A DNA stretch of 64,000 nt. It comes from Providencia sp. R33. Lineage in GTDB: Bacteria; Pseudomonadota; Gammaproteobacteria; Enterobacterales; Enterobacteriaceae. The stretch spans positions 1,922,001 through 1,986,000 of the forward strand of contig NZ_CP072453.1 of NCBI RefSeq assembly GCF_019343475.1. Reading direction: 5' to 3'. The position numbers and the translations under genes were made by a program. Below are positions 26,190 through 35,405 of the stretch, piece by piece (positions within the stretch are counted from its first letter, which is position 1; each line of letters begins with the position of its first letter). The notes under the pieces are model-generated. The model did no database searches. It had not been told where the DNA came from and saw only the letters and a program-made list of their open reading frames with translations.

Positions 26190-28352
26190 ATGCTATTTAA
26201 CCTGATGCCAGCACCAATTTCTAATCATCAACATAAATATAAGTTCCGTTTTTCAACGCTTGCTACTGCTTTAGCCGTTACCACTACCAGCCAAATCACA
26301 CTTGCACAACAAGAAACCAGCGACATTATTCATGTTAGCCAATCACCGTTTAATCATGAAAAAATTGCTGTTGCTCAGCAAGTAGATGTTATCGACGTCC
26401 AAGCCCCTGAATTACAATCTGCCACTTCCGTTTTAGATTTACTCAAAGGGCAATCAGGGATACTCGTTACAGGCGCAGGAAGTACGTATGGGCAAAACCT
26501 GCAAATGCGAGGTTATGATAGCCGAGGTGTAAAAATCACTGTCGATAATGTCACGCAGGATTTTAGCTCGGGCTTGTTTGATGCCACTTTTATTGACCCG
26601 ACCTTAGTGAAAAAAGTCACTGTTCATAAAGGTGGTGGTTCACTTCACCATGGTGGTGGGGCATTGGCAGGGCTTGTTTCAATTAAAACTCTCAACGCCA
26701 CTGACTTACTGAAACCGGGTCAGAAATTAGGTGGGCAAATCTACAGCGGAATTAACCGTAATGACCATAGCTATTATGCAGGTAGTGCACTATATGGGCG
26801 TACTGGTAATTTAGATACCCTACTAAGCTACAGTAAACGCAAAAAACAACTCGATGATGTGTTTGCTTCAAAAAGCCTAAACCACGATGAAAATATTGAT
26901 AACTGGATGGTAAAAACCACTTGGTTTGCCCGCCCTGAATATCAAATTACATTACAGCTCAAAGAATATCGCAACGAAAGTATTACGCTAAAGCAACCTT
27001 CTGTTCAGGTCGATATGACGCGATACAAAAATACGCCTCATGAGAGAAAAAGCCATCAGCGGGATGTTATCATCAATCAGCACGTTAACCTTAATAATCA
27101 ATATAACTGGCAAGCTGACTGGGATACTTACTATTCAGATCTTCATTTTGAACAGCTTGATATTGTTAAGGTCAATAGTATTTTCAATAAAATCAATAAA
27201 TATGATCAAGAAAAGCGCCATCAATATAGCTATGGAACCACATTTTCTAATAGTTTCAACCTTCCTATTAACGACATCGGAAACCAATATATCCAAAGTG
27301 GTTTCGACTATATTAAGCAACAACAAAAATCAAATGCCCATGCGACAAGTTACCCCCCTTCTGAGTTAGCTAATACATCTTTCTGGTTAATAGATGACTT
27401 CACTCTGGCTCGCTACCCAGTCACCTTCTCAGCAGGTACACGATTTACCCATTACCAAACGTCACGTAAAGAATTTGCAACAAATACACAAACAAATTGG
27501 TCCTCACGGTTTGCGGTTAGTGCAACCCCTGTTCATTGGCTAACATTACGCACATCATATTCGGAAGGCTACCGTACTCCAAAAATGGCTGAGTTATACA
27601 ATAACTCACATCATTTCTCGATACCTTTCACCAAAATGGTGTCTAATTTTCGAGTCTCTCCGGACTTACAGCCTGAGACAAACAAAACTTATGAAGCTGG
27701 TTTAGACTTCAGTTTTGATGAAATCGCTTTTACTGGTGATTCTTTGCAATTTGGCTCAACATTTTTTAGCACAAAAGCCAAAAATCATATCACCGTAGAC
27801 AGTAAATATTCAGCACTTGAAAACGATGATAAAACCATACGCGGTTACTTCCCCGATGAAACATTTTTCATCAACGTCCCTTTTGCAACGATTTATGGGT
27901 TTGATAGCTTTATTCAATATAGTACCTACTGGTTTGACTTAAATGCCAGTTATAACCAAACCATAGGTAAAGAAGACAAAGACAACTACTCACTTTCAGC
28001 TATACGCCCCGAAAGCCTAGTTGTGCGCTTTAATGCACCTATTTTAACAACAGGCCTTAATCTTGGTTGGGTTGGTGAGTTTTCAGCAAAAACAAAATTT
28101 GAAGGAAATACAACTTACCAGTTACCAAAGCATAAATCGAAACAAGGGTTAGACCGCTATCACAAGGAAGTTGTGCAATACGCGGGATACGGCATCCATG
28201 ATTTTTATATCAACTACAAAGCAGATCAGTTTATCGAAGGTCTCAGTTCAACATTAGCTCTTAAAAATGCATTTGATAAAAACTACGTTTCTTCTACGGG
28301 CATTCCACAAGAAGGCCGTAATTTCTATTTTAACGTGAATTATAAATGGTAA
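26190..28352 (+). CDS. hemR: TonB-dependent heme/hemoglobin receptor
   Basis: Outer-membrane 22-strand barrel of 720 residues importing heme with TonB energy. Signal peptide ends near TLAQQ; a TonB-box-like ETSDIIHVSQ follows, then the plug domain (VLDLLKGQSGILVTGAG, MRGYDSRGVKITVD). In the barrel YRTPKMAEL replaces the FRAP box and SPDLQPET the NPNL box of heme receptors, with a His-His pair between them (SHHFSIPF) where HemR has its heme-binding histidine. The protein ends in an aromatic strand (NVNYKW). AAAGGA before the ATG. hemS and hemT follow. Confidence 0.9.
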   Translation: MLFNLMPAPISNHQHKYKFRFSTLATALAVTTTSQITLAQQETSDIIHVSQSPFNHEKIAVAQQVDVIDVQAPELQSATSVLDLLKGQSGILVTGAGSTYGQNLQMRGYDSRGVKITVDNVTQDFSSGLFDATFIDPTLVKKVTVHKGGGSLHHGGGALAGLVSIKTLNATDLLKPGQKLGGQIYSGINRNDHSYYAGSALYGRTGNLDTLLSYSKRKKQLDDVFASKSLNHDENIDNWMVKTTWFARPEYQITLQLKEYRNESITLKQPSVQVDMTRYKNTPHERKSHQRDVIINQHVNLNNQYNWQADWDTYYSDLHFEQLDIVKVNSIFNKINKYDQEKRHQYSYGTTFSNSFNLPINDIGNQYIQSGFDYIKQQQKSNAHATSYPPSELANTSFWLIDDFTLARYPVTFSAGTRFTHYQTSRKEFATNTQTNWSSRFAVSATPVHWLTLRTSYSEGYRTPKMAELYNNSHHFSIPFTKMVSNFRVSPDLQPETNKTYEAGLDFSFDEIAFTGDSLQFGSTFFSTKAKNHITVDSKYSALENDDKTIRGYFPDETFFINVPFATIYGFDSFIQYSTYWFDLNASYNQTIGKEDKDNYSLSAIRPESLVVRFNAPILTTGLNLGWVGEFSAKTKFEGNTTYQLPKHKSKQGLDRYHKEVVQYAGYGIHDFYINYKADQFIEGLSSTLALKNAFDKNYVSSTGIPQEGRNFYFNVNYKW

Positions 28353-28366
28353 CGAAATAATTAAGT

Positions 28367-28414
28367 CGGCAAGTTGGGGTTATTAATACGGTGAATAACC
28401 CCAACTAATTGCCG
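28367..28414 (+). promoter_or_regulatory. Intercistronic hairpin between hemR and hemS
   Basis: AGTTGGGGTTATT / AATAACCCCAACT is a 13-bp perfect stem, with CGGC / GCCG extending it. No T-run. It may protect hemR mRNA or partly stop transcription so that less hemS is made than receptor. Confidence 0.55.
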
Positions 28415-28444
28415 TTGCAAACAATCAAGAAAAAGGAGATTAAT

Positions 28445-29494
28445 ATGAATTCAATATGTTATGAAAATTACCAGCAGATTAAACAACAGTTCCCTGACAA
28501 ACATGCTCGGGACTTAGCAAATCAACTTAACATCACTGAAGCCGAGCTTTTATATCATAGAGTCGGCTATGATGATGCAAAACGGCTTTCAGGCAATTTA
28601 CCTGAATTACTCCATGCACTCTCGACCATTGGCCAAGCAAAAGCAATTACACGTAATGATTATGTCGTAAACATTCAAACAGGGTTATATGATAATCCCC
28701 GTTTTAGTGATCATGCAGGCCTTTTCTTAAATCCGGGGCAATTAGATTTACGTATGTTTTTTGCTCAATGGGATTCCATGTTTACGCTTACAGAACAAAT
28801 AGGAAATAAAATTCGGCACAGCATTCAATTTTTTGATAAAAATGGCGATGCCATACATAAAGTTTATACCTGTGAACACACCGATATGAATGTGTGGCAA
28901 GACATCATTACCCACTATACATCCACTGATAACCCTCCGCTGCAACTCGATACAGTTTTATCATTTTCAGATAACGAAATCAGTGATGAAACTAAGCAAC
29001 AGATTGAACAACAATGGCGCGACATGTCAAATGTGCATCAGTTTTTCACCTTATTAAAAGCACATAATTTAAGTCGGCAGCAAATTTTTCGCATTGTCAG
29101 TAATGAACTCGCTTGGCAGGTACCAACAAACTCACTATCGCAATTACTATCACTTGCCCATCAAGCTAAAAATGAGATTATGCTTTTTGTTGGCAATCGT
29201 GGCTGTGTACAAATTTTCACTGGTGTTATCAATAAAATTTCATCACTGAGAATTGAAAGCTCACAAACAGATTGGCTTAATGCTTCTAGCAATGATTTTA
29301 ATTTGCATATTATTGAGAATGGTATTTCTGAATGTTGGGTGACTCGAAAACCGACACAAGATGGGTTTGTGACAAGTCTGGAAGTCTTCGATAACCAAGG
29401 TAATCAAATCATACAAATGTATGGGCAGCGTACTGAAGGTGTTCCTGAGCAAGCGTTGTGGAACCAACAAATACTTTCTCTGCCCCATATTTAA
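28445..29494 (+). CDS. hemS: Hemin-degrading / heme-trafficking factor HemS
   Basis: Cytoplasmic protein of the HemS/ChuS/HmuS family that binds heme and, in ChuS, opens the ring. ATG at 28445 has a strong AAAAGGAG and gives 349 residues; the frame extends upstream to 28409 without support. Two repeated halves are visible: GLYDNPRFSDHAGLFLNPGQLDLRMFF split over the first, and GNRGCVQIFTG...HIIENGISECWVTRKPT in the second. HDWRM-like lysine and arginine heme contacts were not checked individually. Third gene of the heme cluster. Confidence 0.88.
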   Translation: MNSICYENYQQIKQQFPDKHARDLANQLNITEAELLYHRVGYDDAKRLSGNLPELLHALSTIGQAKAITRNDYVVNIQTGLYDNPRFSDHAGLFLNPGQLDLRMFFAQWDSMFTLTEQIGNKIRHSIQFFDKNGDAIHKVYTCEHTDMNVWQDIITHYTSTDNPPLQLDTVLSFSDNEISDETKQQIEQQWRDMSNVHQFFTLLKAHNLSRQQIFRIVSNELAWQVPTNSLSQLLSLAHQAKNEIMLFVGNRGCVQIFTGVINKISSLRIESSQTDWLNASSNDFNLHIIENGISECWVTRKPTQDGFVTSLEVFDNQGNQIIQMYGQRTEGVPEQALWNQQILSLPHI

Positions 29495-29509
29495 TTACTG
29501 AGTCATTTT

Positions 29510-30325
29510 ATGCAATACTGGCTTCTAGTGCTCGTAACGCTTTGTGTATCAAATAATGCGATGTCGAAAGAGCGCATAGTGTCTTTGGGTAACGATATCA
29601 CCGAAATTATTTTTGCGCTTAATTTTGGTGACAACATCATTGCTCAAAGCACTTTAGGCTCTTTAGCACAAATTTCTCCAACTATTGAAGATATAAAACG
29701 TATTGATCCTCAACGTATTGTTTCAATGCGGCCTACTCTTGTTTTAGCCAGCGACCAAGCTAGGCATTCGTCAGCCTTATTACATATACAAAACCAAGGA
29801 ATACACGTTATTAAAGTTGCTCGTGGAATGACATTAGAAGCCATCCCTAACAAAATTCGCATCATTGCCAAACAAATAAATCAAGTCCATTTAGGGGAAC
29901 AACTTATCCAAAGCTTTCAGGATGACCTCAGTAAAATCAAAATATCCCCAATAAATAAAAATATCCTGTTTATTAGCAATAAAGGTGGTGCCCTACCCTT
30001 AATTGCAGGAACGAATACAACAGCAGATAAATTGATTACCGCAATTGGCGCTAAAAATGCCATGGCAAACGTGGCACTCTATCAGCCTCTTTCGCCCGAA
30101 GCCGTTATTGAAGGACGACCAGATTTAATTGTCGTAAGCCATGAGAGTGCTAAAACGCTTGGAGGCGCAAAAAGTATTTGGCGGCTCCCCGGCATGTCAA
30201 TGACACCTGCGGGCAAGAATAAGTCATTAGTGATAGTGGATGAAACAGGCATGCTACACTTCGGCCTAAGCACACCCCAGGTGATGGCGCAGATACGTCA
30301 AGCATTAGAAAAATTACCTGAATAA
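29510..30325 (+). CDS. hemT: Heme ABC transporter periplasmic binding protein HemT
   Basis: 271 residues with a short signal peptide (VLVTLCVSNNAMS) and a class III (BtuF-like) periplasmic binding fold. KERIVSLGNDITEIIFALNFGD is the typical N-terminal strand-helix split here across RIVSLG and DITEIIFAL; ALEKLPE closes the protein. It would carry heme from HemR to an inner-membrane permease. No hemU or hemV follows: the next 550 bases are noncoding. btuCD, a homologous pair, is 10 kb away. Confidence 0.88.
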   Translation: MQYWLLVLVTLCVSNNAMSKERIVSLGNDITEIIFALNFGDNIIAQSTLGSLAQISPTIEDIKRIDPQRIVSMRPTLVLASDQARHSSALLHIQNQGIHVIKVARGMTLEAIPNKIRIIAKQINQVHLGEQLIQSFQDDLSKIKISPINKNILFISNKGGALPLIAGTNTTADKLITAIGAKNAMANVALYQPLSPEAVIEGRPDLIVVSHESAKTLGGAKSIWRLPGMSMTPAGKNKSLVIVDETGMLHFGLSTPQVMAQIRQALEKLPE

Positions 30326-30878
30326 AATTCAGCAATATAAGCTAATCACTGGCAATAAAATTCATTACCTTTTGATTTTAATGAATTTAAACAAAAAATA
30401 ATCTCTCCATTTTTTCTAGCAAATAATGCCAATAAGCAATTAATTCAGTATTGAAAAGATACTAAATATTAAATCTCAAATTTTGAATAGTTACAGTCAT
30501 TTTGATCAATACAATTAACTCGGAATTTCCTGTCTATTGTTATAAAAAATGCACAATTAATTTTTCAATTATTTACTTGGTTAATAAAATCGAACAGTTC
30601 AAACAAAAAATTTGAACGAGTATTTTCAACCTAATTTTTTTTGCACAAATAACAAAAAACAAAGCGATAACCATTTGATTATTAATATATTTAAACATTC
30701 ATTAGTGTATGTTTAAAATATTGATTTTTTCAATAGCTATCATACCGATAGCTATTCTCATTCAAAAAAAGCACGTTTAGCCTATCGATATATCGGAAAA
30801 AAAGGAAGAATAGACTCCAATTTCGTGAGTTATTATTAGTTATTAATGAACAATAGCCTACTTGAGTAGGAGGTAAAC
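30326..30878. other. AT-rich control region upstream of the MarA-like gene
   Basis: No open frame. It contains the perfect inverted repeat listed separately, the palindrome CGATATATCG (about 30785-30794) and a GCAC word at 30771-30774 within a poor marbox-like match. Where hemU would be expected there is nothing. Confidence 0.45.
30732..30756. promoter_or_regulatory. Perfect inverted repeat, candidate operator
   Basis: AATAGCTATC-ATACC-GATAGCTATT: two perfect ten-base arms around five bases, about 120 bases before the MarA-like gene. Confidence 0.45.
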
Positions 30879-31250
30879 ATGTCAGAAAGTGTAGTCAACG
30901 ATATCGTTAAATGGCTGGAAAGTCAGTTGCAACGCAATGAAGGCATCAAAATCGACACAATAGCCGATAAGAGCGGTTATTCTAAATGGCATTTACAGCG
31001 TGTTTTCAAAGAAATGAAAGGCTGCACGCTTGGCGAATACGTCCGTAAACGTCGTTTACTAGAAGCTGCTAAATCACTACGTGAAGGCAACTTGCCAATC
31101 CTTGATATTGCTCTGCAATACGGATTCAGTTCACAAGCTACATTTACACGTATCTTTAAAAAACATTTCGATACGACCCCAGCAAAATTCCGCCAAACAG
31201 GTGAGCTGCCAGAATGCAAAAGTTTTATGACATGCAGTTGTCATAACTAA
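30879..31250 (+). CDS. MarA/SoxS/AarP-type AraC-family activator
   Basis: 123 residues, a stand-alone AraC DNA-binding domain with two helix-turn-helices: IDTIADKSGYSKWHLQRVFK and ILDIALQYGFSSQATFTRIFKK. No sensor domain, so activity depends on abundance, as for MarA and SoxS. The size and sequence fit AarP of Providencia and PqrA of Proteus, activators of efflux and aminoglycoside acetyltransferase genes; I cannot tell which member this is. Very strong ribosome site (AGGAGGTAA). The C-terminal tail has a cysteine-histidine run (CKSFMTCSCHN) unlike MarA. Confidence 0.85.
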   Translation: MSESVVNDIVKWLESQLQRNEGIKIDTIADKSGYSKWHLQRVFKEMKGCTLGEYVRKRRLLEAAKSLREGNLPILDIALQYGFSSQATFTRIFKKHFDTTPAKFRQTGELPECKSFMTCSCHN

Positions 31251-31313
31251 TGAGTTCTATTTCAAGATCATTCCTTCCTATTTAGTTGTTAGTATTTTTT
31301 GAAGTCTATGTCT

Positions 31314-31339
31314 GAGCCGACAATGTCGGCTCATTTTTT
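31314..31339 (+). terminator. Terminator after the MarA-like gene
   Basis: GAGCCGACA-A-TGTCGGCTC followed by six T; it probably also serves lplA in the other direction. Confidence 0.8.
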
Positions 31340-32354
31340 AACTTAACTCGTACACTAACCAGCTCTCTAAATCGCTAAGTTGATCTTGCAACTCAGGCCA
31401 CTGCTGTTTCATCTGATGACATAACATTCTCATCGTTTCTGCTTGATAAACCTTCCCCAGCATATGTTCACTTAGCCACTCAAGGGGAGTTGGGTCTAAG
31501 CTATCAGTAAAAAACTGACAACGGGTAATTACCCCTTTTTCAATATCAAAGTGAAACTCAATCCCGCCCCATGGGAAGCGAGTATCTGAATAATGAGAAA
31601 ATGCAGGTGCTTGGCCAAAGTTCCATTCCCAGCTACTTTGCTTGGCAAATGTTTCCGTAAAATTTGGCAAGTCAGGTAGCTTTTCAGGTGAGATATACTC
31701 TGCTTCAACAGTTTCACCAAAATGGCTAAAAAAACTTTTAATGACACCTTCACAGACTATTTCATGGCTAATGTTTGGAACAAGTTCAGAGAGATTTGCG
31801 ACGCGAGATCGAACCGAGGTGATCCCTTTTGCCTGTAATTTTTTAGGATCGGGGTTAAGGTAATTGGCTAACCGACTCAAATCTGCATTAATCAATAAGG
31901 TGCCATGGTGAAAACCGCGGTCTTTCGTTTCTCGATAAGCAGAACCCGAAATTTTTCGCGGGCCATTTTCGGTATTGAGCACTAAATCATTACGCCCTGA
32001 AATTTCAGCTACAATCCCCACATTCGCGAGCCCATCAACAATAATTTGCGTTGAGATTGTTTTATCGTACTCTGGCTTGCCCGCCATAAATGTAAAACAG
32101 GTATTGCCTAAGTCATGAAACACAGCCCCACCACCGCTACTACGACGAGCAAGACGCACATTGTCTTCCTCCATTCGGCGAGTGTTGCATTCTTTCCACG
32201 GGTTTTGTGCGCGCCCAATAACCACGGTATCAGCATTACGCCACAAAAACATTACACGTTGGTCGGCAGACATTTGCCTAAAAATGGTTTCTTCAACAGC
32301 AAGGTTGAACCAAGGATCAAAAGATTCTGAAATGAGTAAACGTAATGTTGACAT
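31338..32354 (-). CDS. lplA: Lipoate-protein ligase A
   Basis: Attaches scavenged lipoate (via lipoyl-AMP) to lysines of 2-oxoacid dehydrogenase and glycine-cleavage subunits. 338 residues, like E. coli LplA. Catalytic-domain signatures: NLAVEETIFRQ, RRSSGGGAVFHDLGNTCFTF split over RRSSGGGAVFHD and NTCFTF, and KISGSAYRE; the C-terminal accessory domain starts near residue 250. It lies between the MarA-like gene and nlpC. Confidence 0.94.
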   Translation of the reverse strand: MSTLRLLISESFDPWFNLAVEETIFRQMSADQRVMFLWRNADTVVIGRAQNPWKECNTRRMEEDNVRLARRSSGGGAVFHDLGNTCFTFMAGKPEYDKTISTQIIVDGLANVGIVAEISGRNDLVLNTENGPRKISGSAYRETKDRGFHHGTLLINADLSRLANYLNPDPKKLQAKGITSVRSRVANLSELVPNISHEIVCEGVIKSFFSHFGETVEAEYISPEKLPDLPNFTETFAKQSSWEWNFGQAPAFSHYSDTRFPWGGIEFHFDIEKGVITRCQFFTDSLDPTPLEWLSEHMLGKVYQAETMRMLCHQMKQQWPELQDQLSDLESWLVYELS

Positions 32355-32417
32355 GAAACTATCCTAAAAATAAAACTTGCCCTTAAGATAGCATAATCGC
32401 TGAAGAAAATAGCGAGC

Positions 32418-32906
32418 TTAAATGCGTCTGGCTTGCCAGAACACTTTTCGCCAATACACGTTGTCCATTGATGAGCGGATCACGCCTTTGCTGGTTGATG
32501 CATGAATAAAAGTATTATCTGTATCATAAATACCAACGTGCAAACCATTTTCGCCAGATCCGGTTTTAAAAAACACAAGGTCACCAGGCATTAAGTCTGT
32601 TTTATCAATGCGTGTACCAAGTTGAGTTTGGTCGACGGTAGTTCTAGGTAGTTGAATGGCAAAACGGTCGTTAAAGGTACGATAAACAAAACCTGAACAA
32701 TCAACTCCATTTTGGCTCATCCCACCATAATGATAAGGTGCACCATACCATTGTTCTAGCTGGTCTTTTAATTGAGCGATAGTCATTATAGGATCAGACA
32801 GTTGGGTTTTTAGTGGTGGCGGTGCTGTACGCTTAACGGATGTTGATGAACAACCAATTAAAACCAAGCACAGTAATAACGGCAAGTGTTGTATTTTAAT
32901 CACCAT
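32418..32906 (-). CDS. nlpC: NlpC/P60 lipoprotein endopeptidase
   Basis: Probable peptidoglycan endopeptidase cleaving stem peptides. 162 residues: signal peptide with lipobox LIGC (Cys about 19), then the NlpC/P60 domain with catalytic Cys in GVDCSGFVYR, His in GLHVGIYDTD and the third residue in FIHASTSKG. E. coli NlpC is 154 residues and lies beside btuD; here the arn operon is interposed between the two. Confidence 0.93.
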   Translation of the reverse strand: MVIKIQHLPLLLCLVLIGCSSTSVKRTAPPPLKTQLSDPIMTIAQLKDQLEQWYGAPYHYGGMSQNGVDCSGFVYRTFNDRFAIQLPRTTVDQTQLGTRIDKTDLMPGDLVFFKTGSGENGLHVGIYDTDNTFIHASTSKGVIRSSMDNVYWRKVFWQARRI

Positions 32907-32994
32907 AAAGCACCTTACTCATTCATCTTATTGCTATATTTAACTTATATCATAACGCGTGATGAATAAAAAACAAACAATTCATTACATTATA

Positions 32995-33399
32995 CTATTT
33001 ATGCTTGTCATGTGATTTAGTTGGGCGACTAATTAACCAAACCCCCAGCAAGATAAATACAATTCCAGCCACTTTTAACCACGATGCTGGCTCATTAAAC
33101 CAAGGCAAGACAACCGCTAAGATATATACAAACACATAGCTCAAGCTAATTAATGGATACGCTTTATTCAGGGCAATATATTTTAATGCAAACAACCAAC
33201 ACAGCATCGATAGGGCATAACACACTAACCCTAAGAAAATAATGCCTAAGCTGGTAATATTTACTAACAACCAATCAACTTGCAACCAATGCCAACCTAA
33301 AGAGAAAGATGGTAATTCAACCACTCCCATCTTTAAGCTGAGTTGCGCCACAGTCACCAATAGCGCACTGCCAATCACCCATAAATATCCTTTATTCAT
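32995..33399 (-). CDS. arnF: Undecaprenyl-phosphate-L-Ara4N flippase subunit ArnF
   Basis: Small four-helix membrane protein of the EamA/SMR type, about 134 residues from ATG 33399. That start overlaps the arnE stop as ATGA; the open frame reaches 33453 but would overlap arnE much more. With ArnE it moves undecaprenyl-phosphate-Ara4N to the periplasmic face. Last gene of the arn operon. Confidence 0.88.
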   Translation of the reverse strand: MNKGYLWVIGSALLVTVAQLSLKMGVVELPSFSLGWHWLQVDWLLVNITSLGIIFLGLVCYALSMLCWLFALKYIALNKAYPLISLSYVFVYILAVVLPWFNEPASWLKVAGIVFILLGVWLISRPTKSHDKHK

Positions 33400-33743
33400 A
33401 CGCTGATACTCATGAGCAATATCCCTATCATAATAGCAATCACGCCAAACCAATGGTTTAAACCTGTTTTTTCTTTGTATATAAACTGACCAATTAAGGT
33501 GATCAGGACAAAATTAATGCTCAGCATTGGGTAGGCAATACTCAGGGGCATGGTTTCAAGCAGTTTTAACCAAAACAGCATGCCAAGACCTAGCATTAAA
33601 ACAGCAAACACCAGCCACTTAAGGGCTGATGTTGCTTTATTTTCTTTTTCACTTTGCCAGTTAACCACGGCTTGTTTTTGAGCAACTTGCCCAATACACG
33701 TCAGCACACTGACAAGCAATAGCAGCAGTAATTGCCCAATCAT
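33396..33743 (-). CDS. arnE: Undecaprenyl-phosphate-L-Ara4N flippase subunit ArnE
   Basis: 115 residues, four predicted membrane helices, EamA/SMR-like, with the conserved SIAYPMLSINFVL segment in helix 3. It overlaps arnT by four bases at its start and arnF at its end, showing tight translational coupling of the flippase pair. Confidence 0.9.
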   Translation of the reverse strand: MIGQLLLLLLVSVLTCIGQVAQKQAVVNWQSEKENKATSALKWLVFAVLMLGLGMLFWLKLLETMPLSIAYPMLSINFVLITLIGQFIYKEKTGLNHWFGVIAIMIGILLMSISV

Positions 33744-35398
33744 TGTTGATGATACACCGTGATTGCCATACGTGAGTTTTTGATCACTTCATCTGGTTTA
33801 GGAATGTCTGGGAGGTCTTCATTACGGCCTAATAAGAACACCACTGTCACCTGCCCTTCTTTACGCGCTTTGCTTAACCACTGCGCAAAAGCATCTGGCT
33901 TAACGATACGATGTTGGCTATCCGGATACTCTAAGCCATAGCTAAGCTCACCACTACTGTTATACAGATAGATATTTGAGTTTTGTGTTTCCCATGCTAG
34001 CCCAGCGGCTACGCCAACGTTACTCGCCATCAAATACTTACTGTTCATTAATAAGTCATGATTTTGATGAATAAAGTTTTGTGGCAATTTAGAATCAATA
34101 GTGTTATTAGGTAAAGCACTGCCAATACATAAGCTAATTGCTAAAGAGCATGAAGCCGCCCACAACCAATATTTAGCGTTTAACACTGTGCATAAATAAC
34201 CAATTATCGCCCAGATCGAGAAAGCAACCACACCCAAAACCATTTTCGACCATTCATCAGGCTCATATAATGGCTTTTTGATCACGGTGCTCACAACAAT
34301 GACGGCTATAACTGCGGCAATTCCCAATACAACATTAATAATTCCGTTTATTTTTAGCGCTCGCATGGTGCCATTTCGCACACAATCAACACCATATTTC
34401 GCCATCAGTAACGCCAGTGGTGCCATAAAAGGCAGCATGTAAGTCGGTAATTTACCGCGTGAAACACTAAAAAATAGAACAGGAACAACAAACCAGCACA
34501 GCAAAAAGAACATATCAGGGCTTGATTTACGCTCTTTCCAACCTTTTATGATTGATCCTGGCACCAATCCTGCCCATGGTAGAGCACCGAGTAAAATAAT
34601 AGGGATGTAGTACCAGAATGGCGCAATGTGCTGCGCATCATCAGCGGTAAAACGCTTAATATGTTCAATCCAGAAAAAATAATTCCAATAATCAGGCTCT
34701 AGCTTCGCTATCGCCAATGCCCACGGCAAGCTAATGATAACCGCAGAAATAATGGCAAGTGGGCCATATTTGATCAGCTCAAGAAAGCGTTTTTGGTAAA
34801 TGGTGACAGGCAACATGACAATGACAGGGATGGCTAAAGCCAAAAAACCTTTGGTCATAAATGCCATGCCACAGGCTAACCCTAAGCAAACCCATGCTGC
34901 CAGTTTTGTCTTGACCTCCCTCGCCTTCATTGCCCATAAGCAACAAAACATACTGGCCGCAATCCACAGCGATAACATTGGGTCAAGCACACTGTATGTC
35001 CCGATGGAAAAGACGAGGAACATTGAGATGTAGATTAAGCTAGCGACATAAGCAACGTGGTTATTACGCCACATCATTTTTGCCATGCGATAGACAAGTA
35101 ACGCACTAAGAAGAATACAAAAAACAGAACCAAAGCGAACCGCGAAATTAGTTTCACCAAAAATCATCTGGCTAATGTTATTTATCCAATACCCTGCGAC
35201 AGGTTTTTCAAAATAACGTACATCCAACATGTAAGGAACAATCCAGTCCCCACGTTGGAGCATTTCCCGACTAATTTCTGCATAGCGGGTTTCATCTGGT
35301 TGCCAAAGTAAACGGCTGTTCAACGGCAACAAATAAGTTAGGATAAAAAAAAGAGCCAGCAGAGAGGCTCCTACTTTGCTCGCTCGATTATTTAACAT
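33740..35398 (-). CDS. arnT: Lipid A 4-amino-4-deoxy-L-arabinosyltransferase ArnT
   Basis: Inner-membrane GT83 glycosyltransferase that transfers Ara4N to lipid A phosphates, giving resistance to polymyxins. About 552 residues from ATG 35398, seven bases after the arnD stop region; a longer frame to 35440 would overlap arnD. Conserved first periplasmic loop LLWQPDETRYAEISREML contains the catalytic aspartate-glutamate pair, and RYFEKPVAGYWIN follows. About twelve membrane helices then a C-terminal periplasmic domain. Confidence 0.94.
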   Translation of the reverse strand: MLNNRASKVGASLLALFFILTYLLPLNSRLLWQPDETRYAEISREMLQRGDWIVPYMLDVRYFEKPVAGYWINNISQMIFGETNFAVRFGSVFCILLSALLVYRMAKMMWRNNHVAYVASLIYISMFLVFSIGTYSVLDPMLSLWIAASMFCCLWAMKAREVKTKLAAWVCLGLACGMAFMTKGFLALAIPVIVMLPVTIYQKRFLELIKYGPLAIISAVIISLPWALAIAKLEPDYWNYFFWIEHIKRFTADDAQHIAPFWYYIPIILLGALPWAGLVPGSIIKGWKERKSSPDMFFLLCWFVVPVLFFSVSRGKLPTYMLPFMAPLALLMAKYGVDCVRNGTMRALKINGIINVVLGIAAVIAVIVVSTVIKKPLYEPDEWSKMVLGVVAFSIWAIIGYLCTVLNAKYWLWAASCSLAISLCIGSALPNNTIDSKLPQNFIHQNHDLLMNSKYLMASNVGVAAGLAWETQNSNIYLYNSSGELSYGLEYPDSQHRIVKPDAFAQWLSKARKEGQVTVVFLLGRNEDLPDIPKPDEVIKNSRMAITVYHQQ

Positions 35399-35405
35399 CG
35401 CGTGT

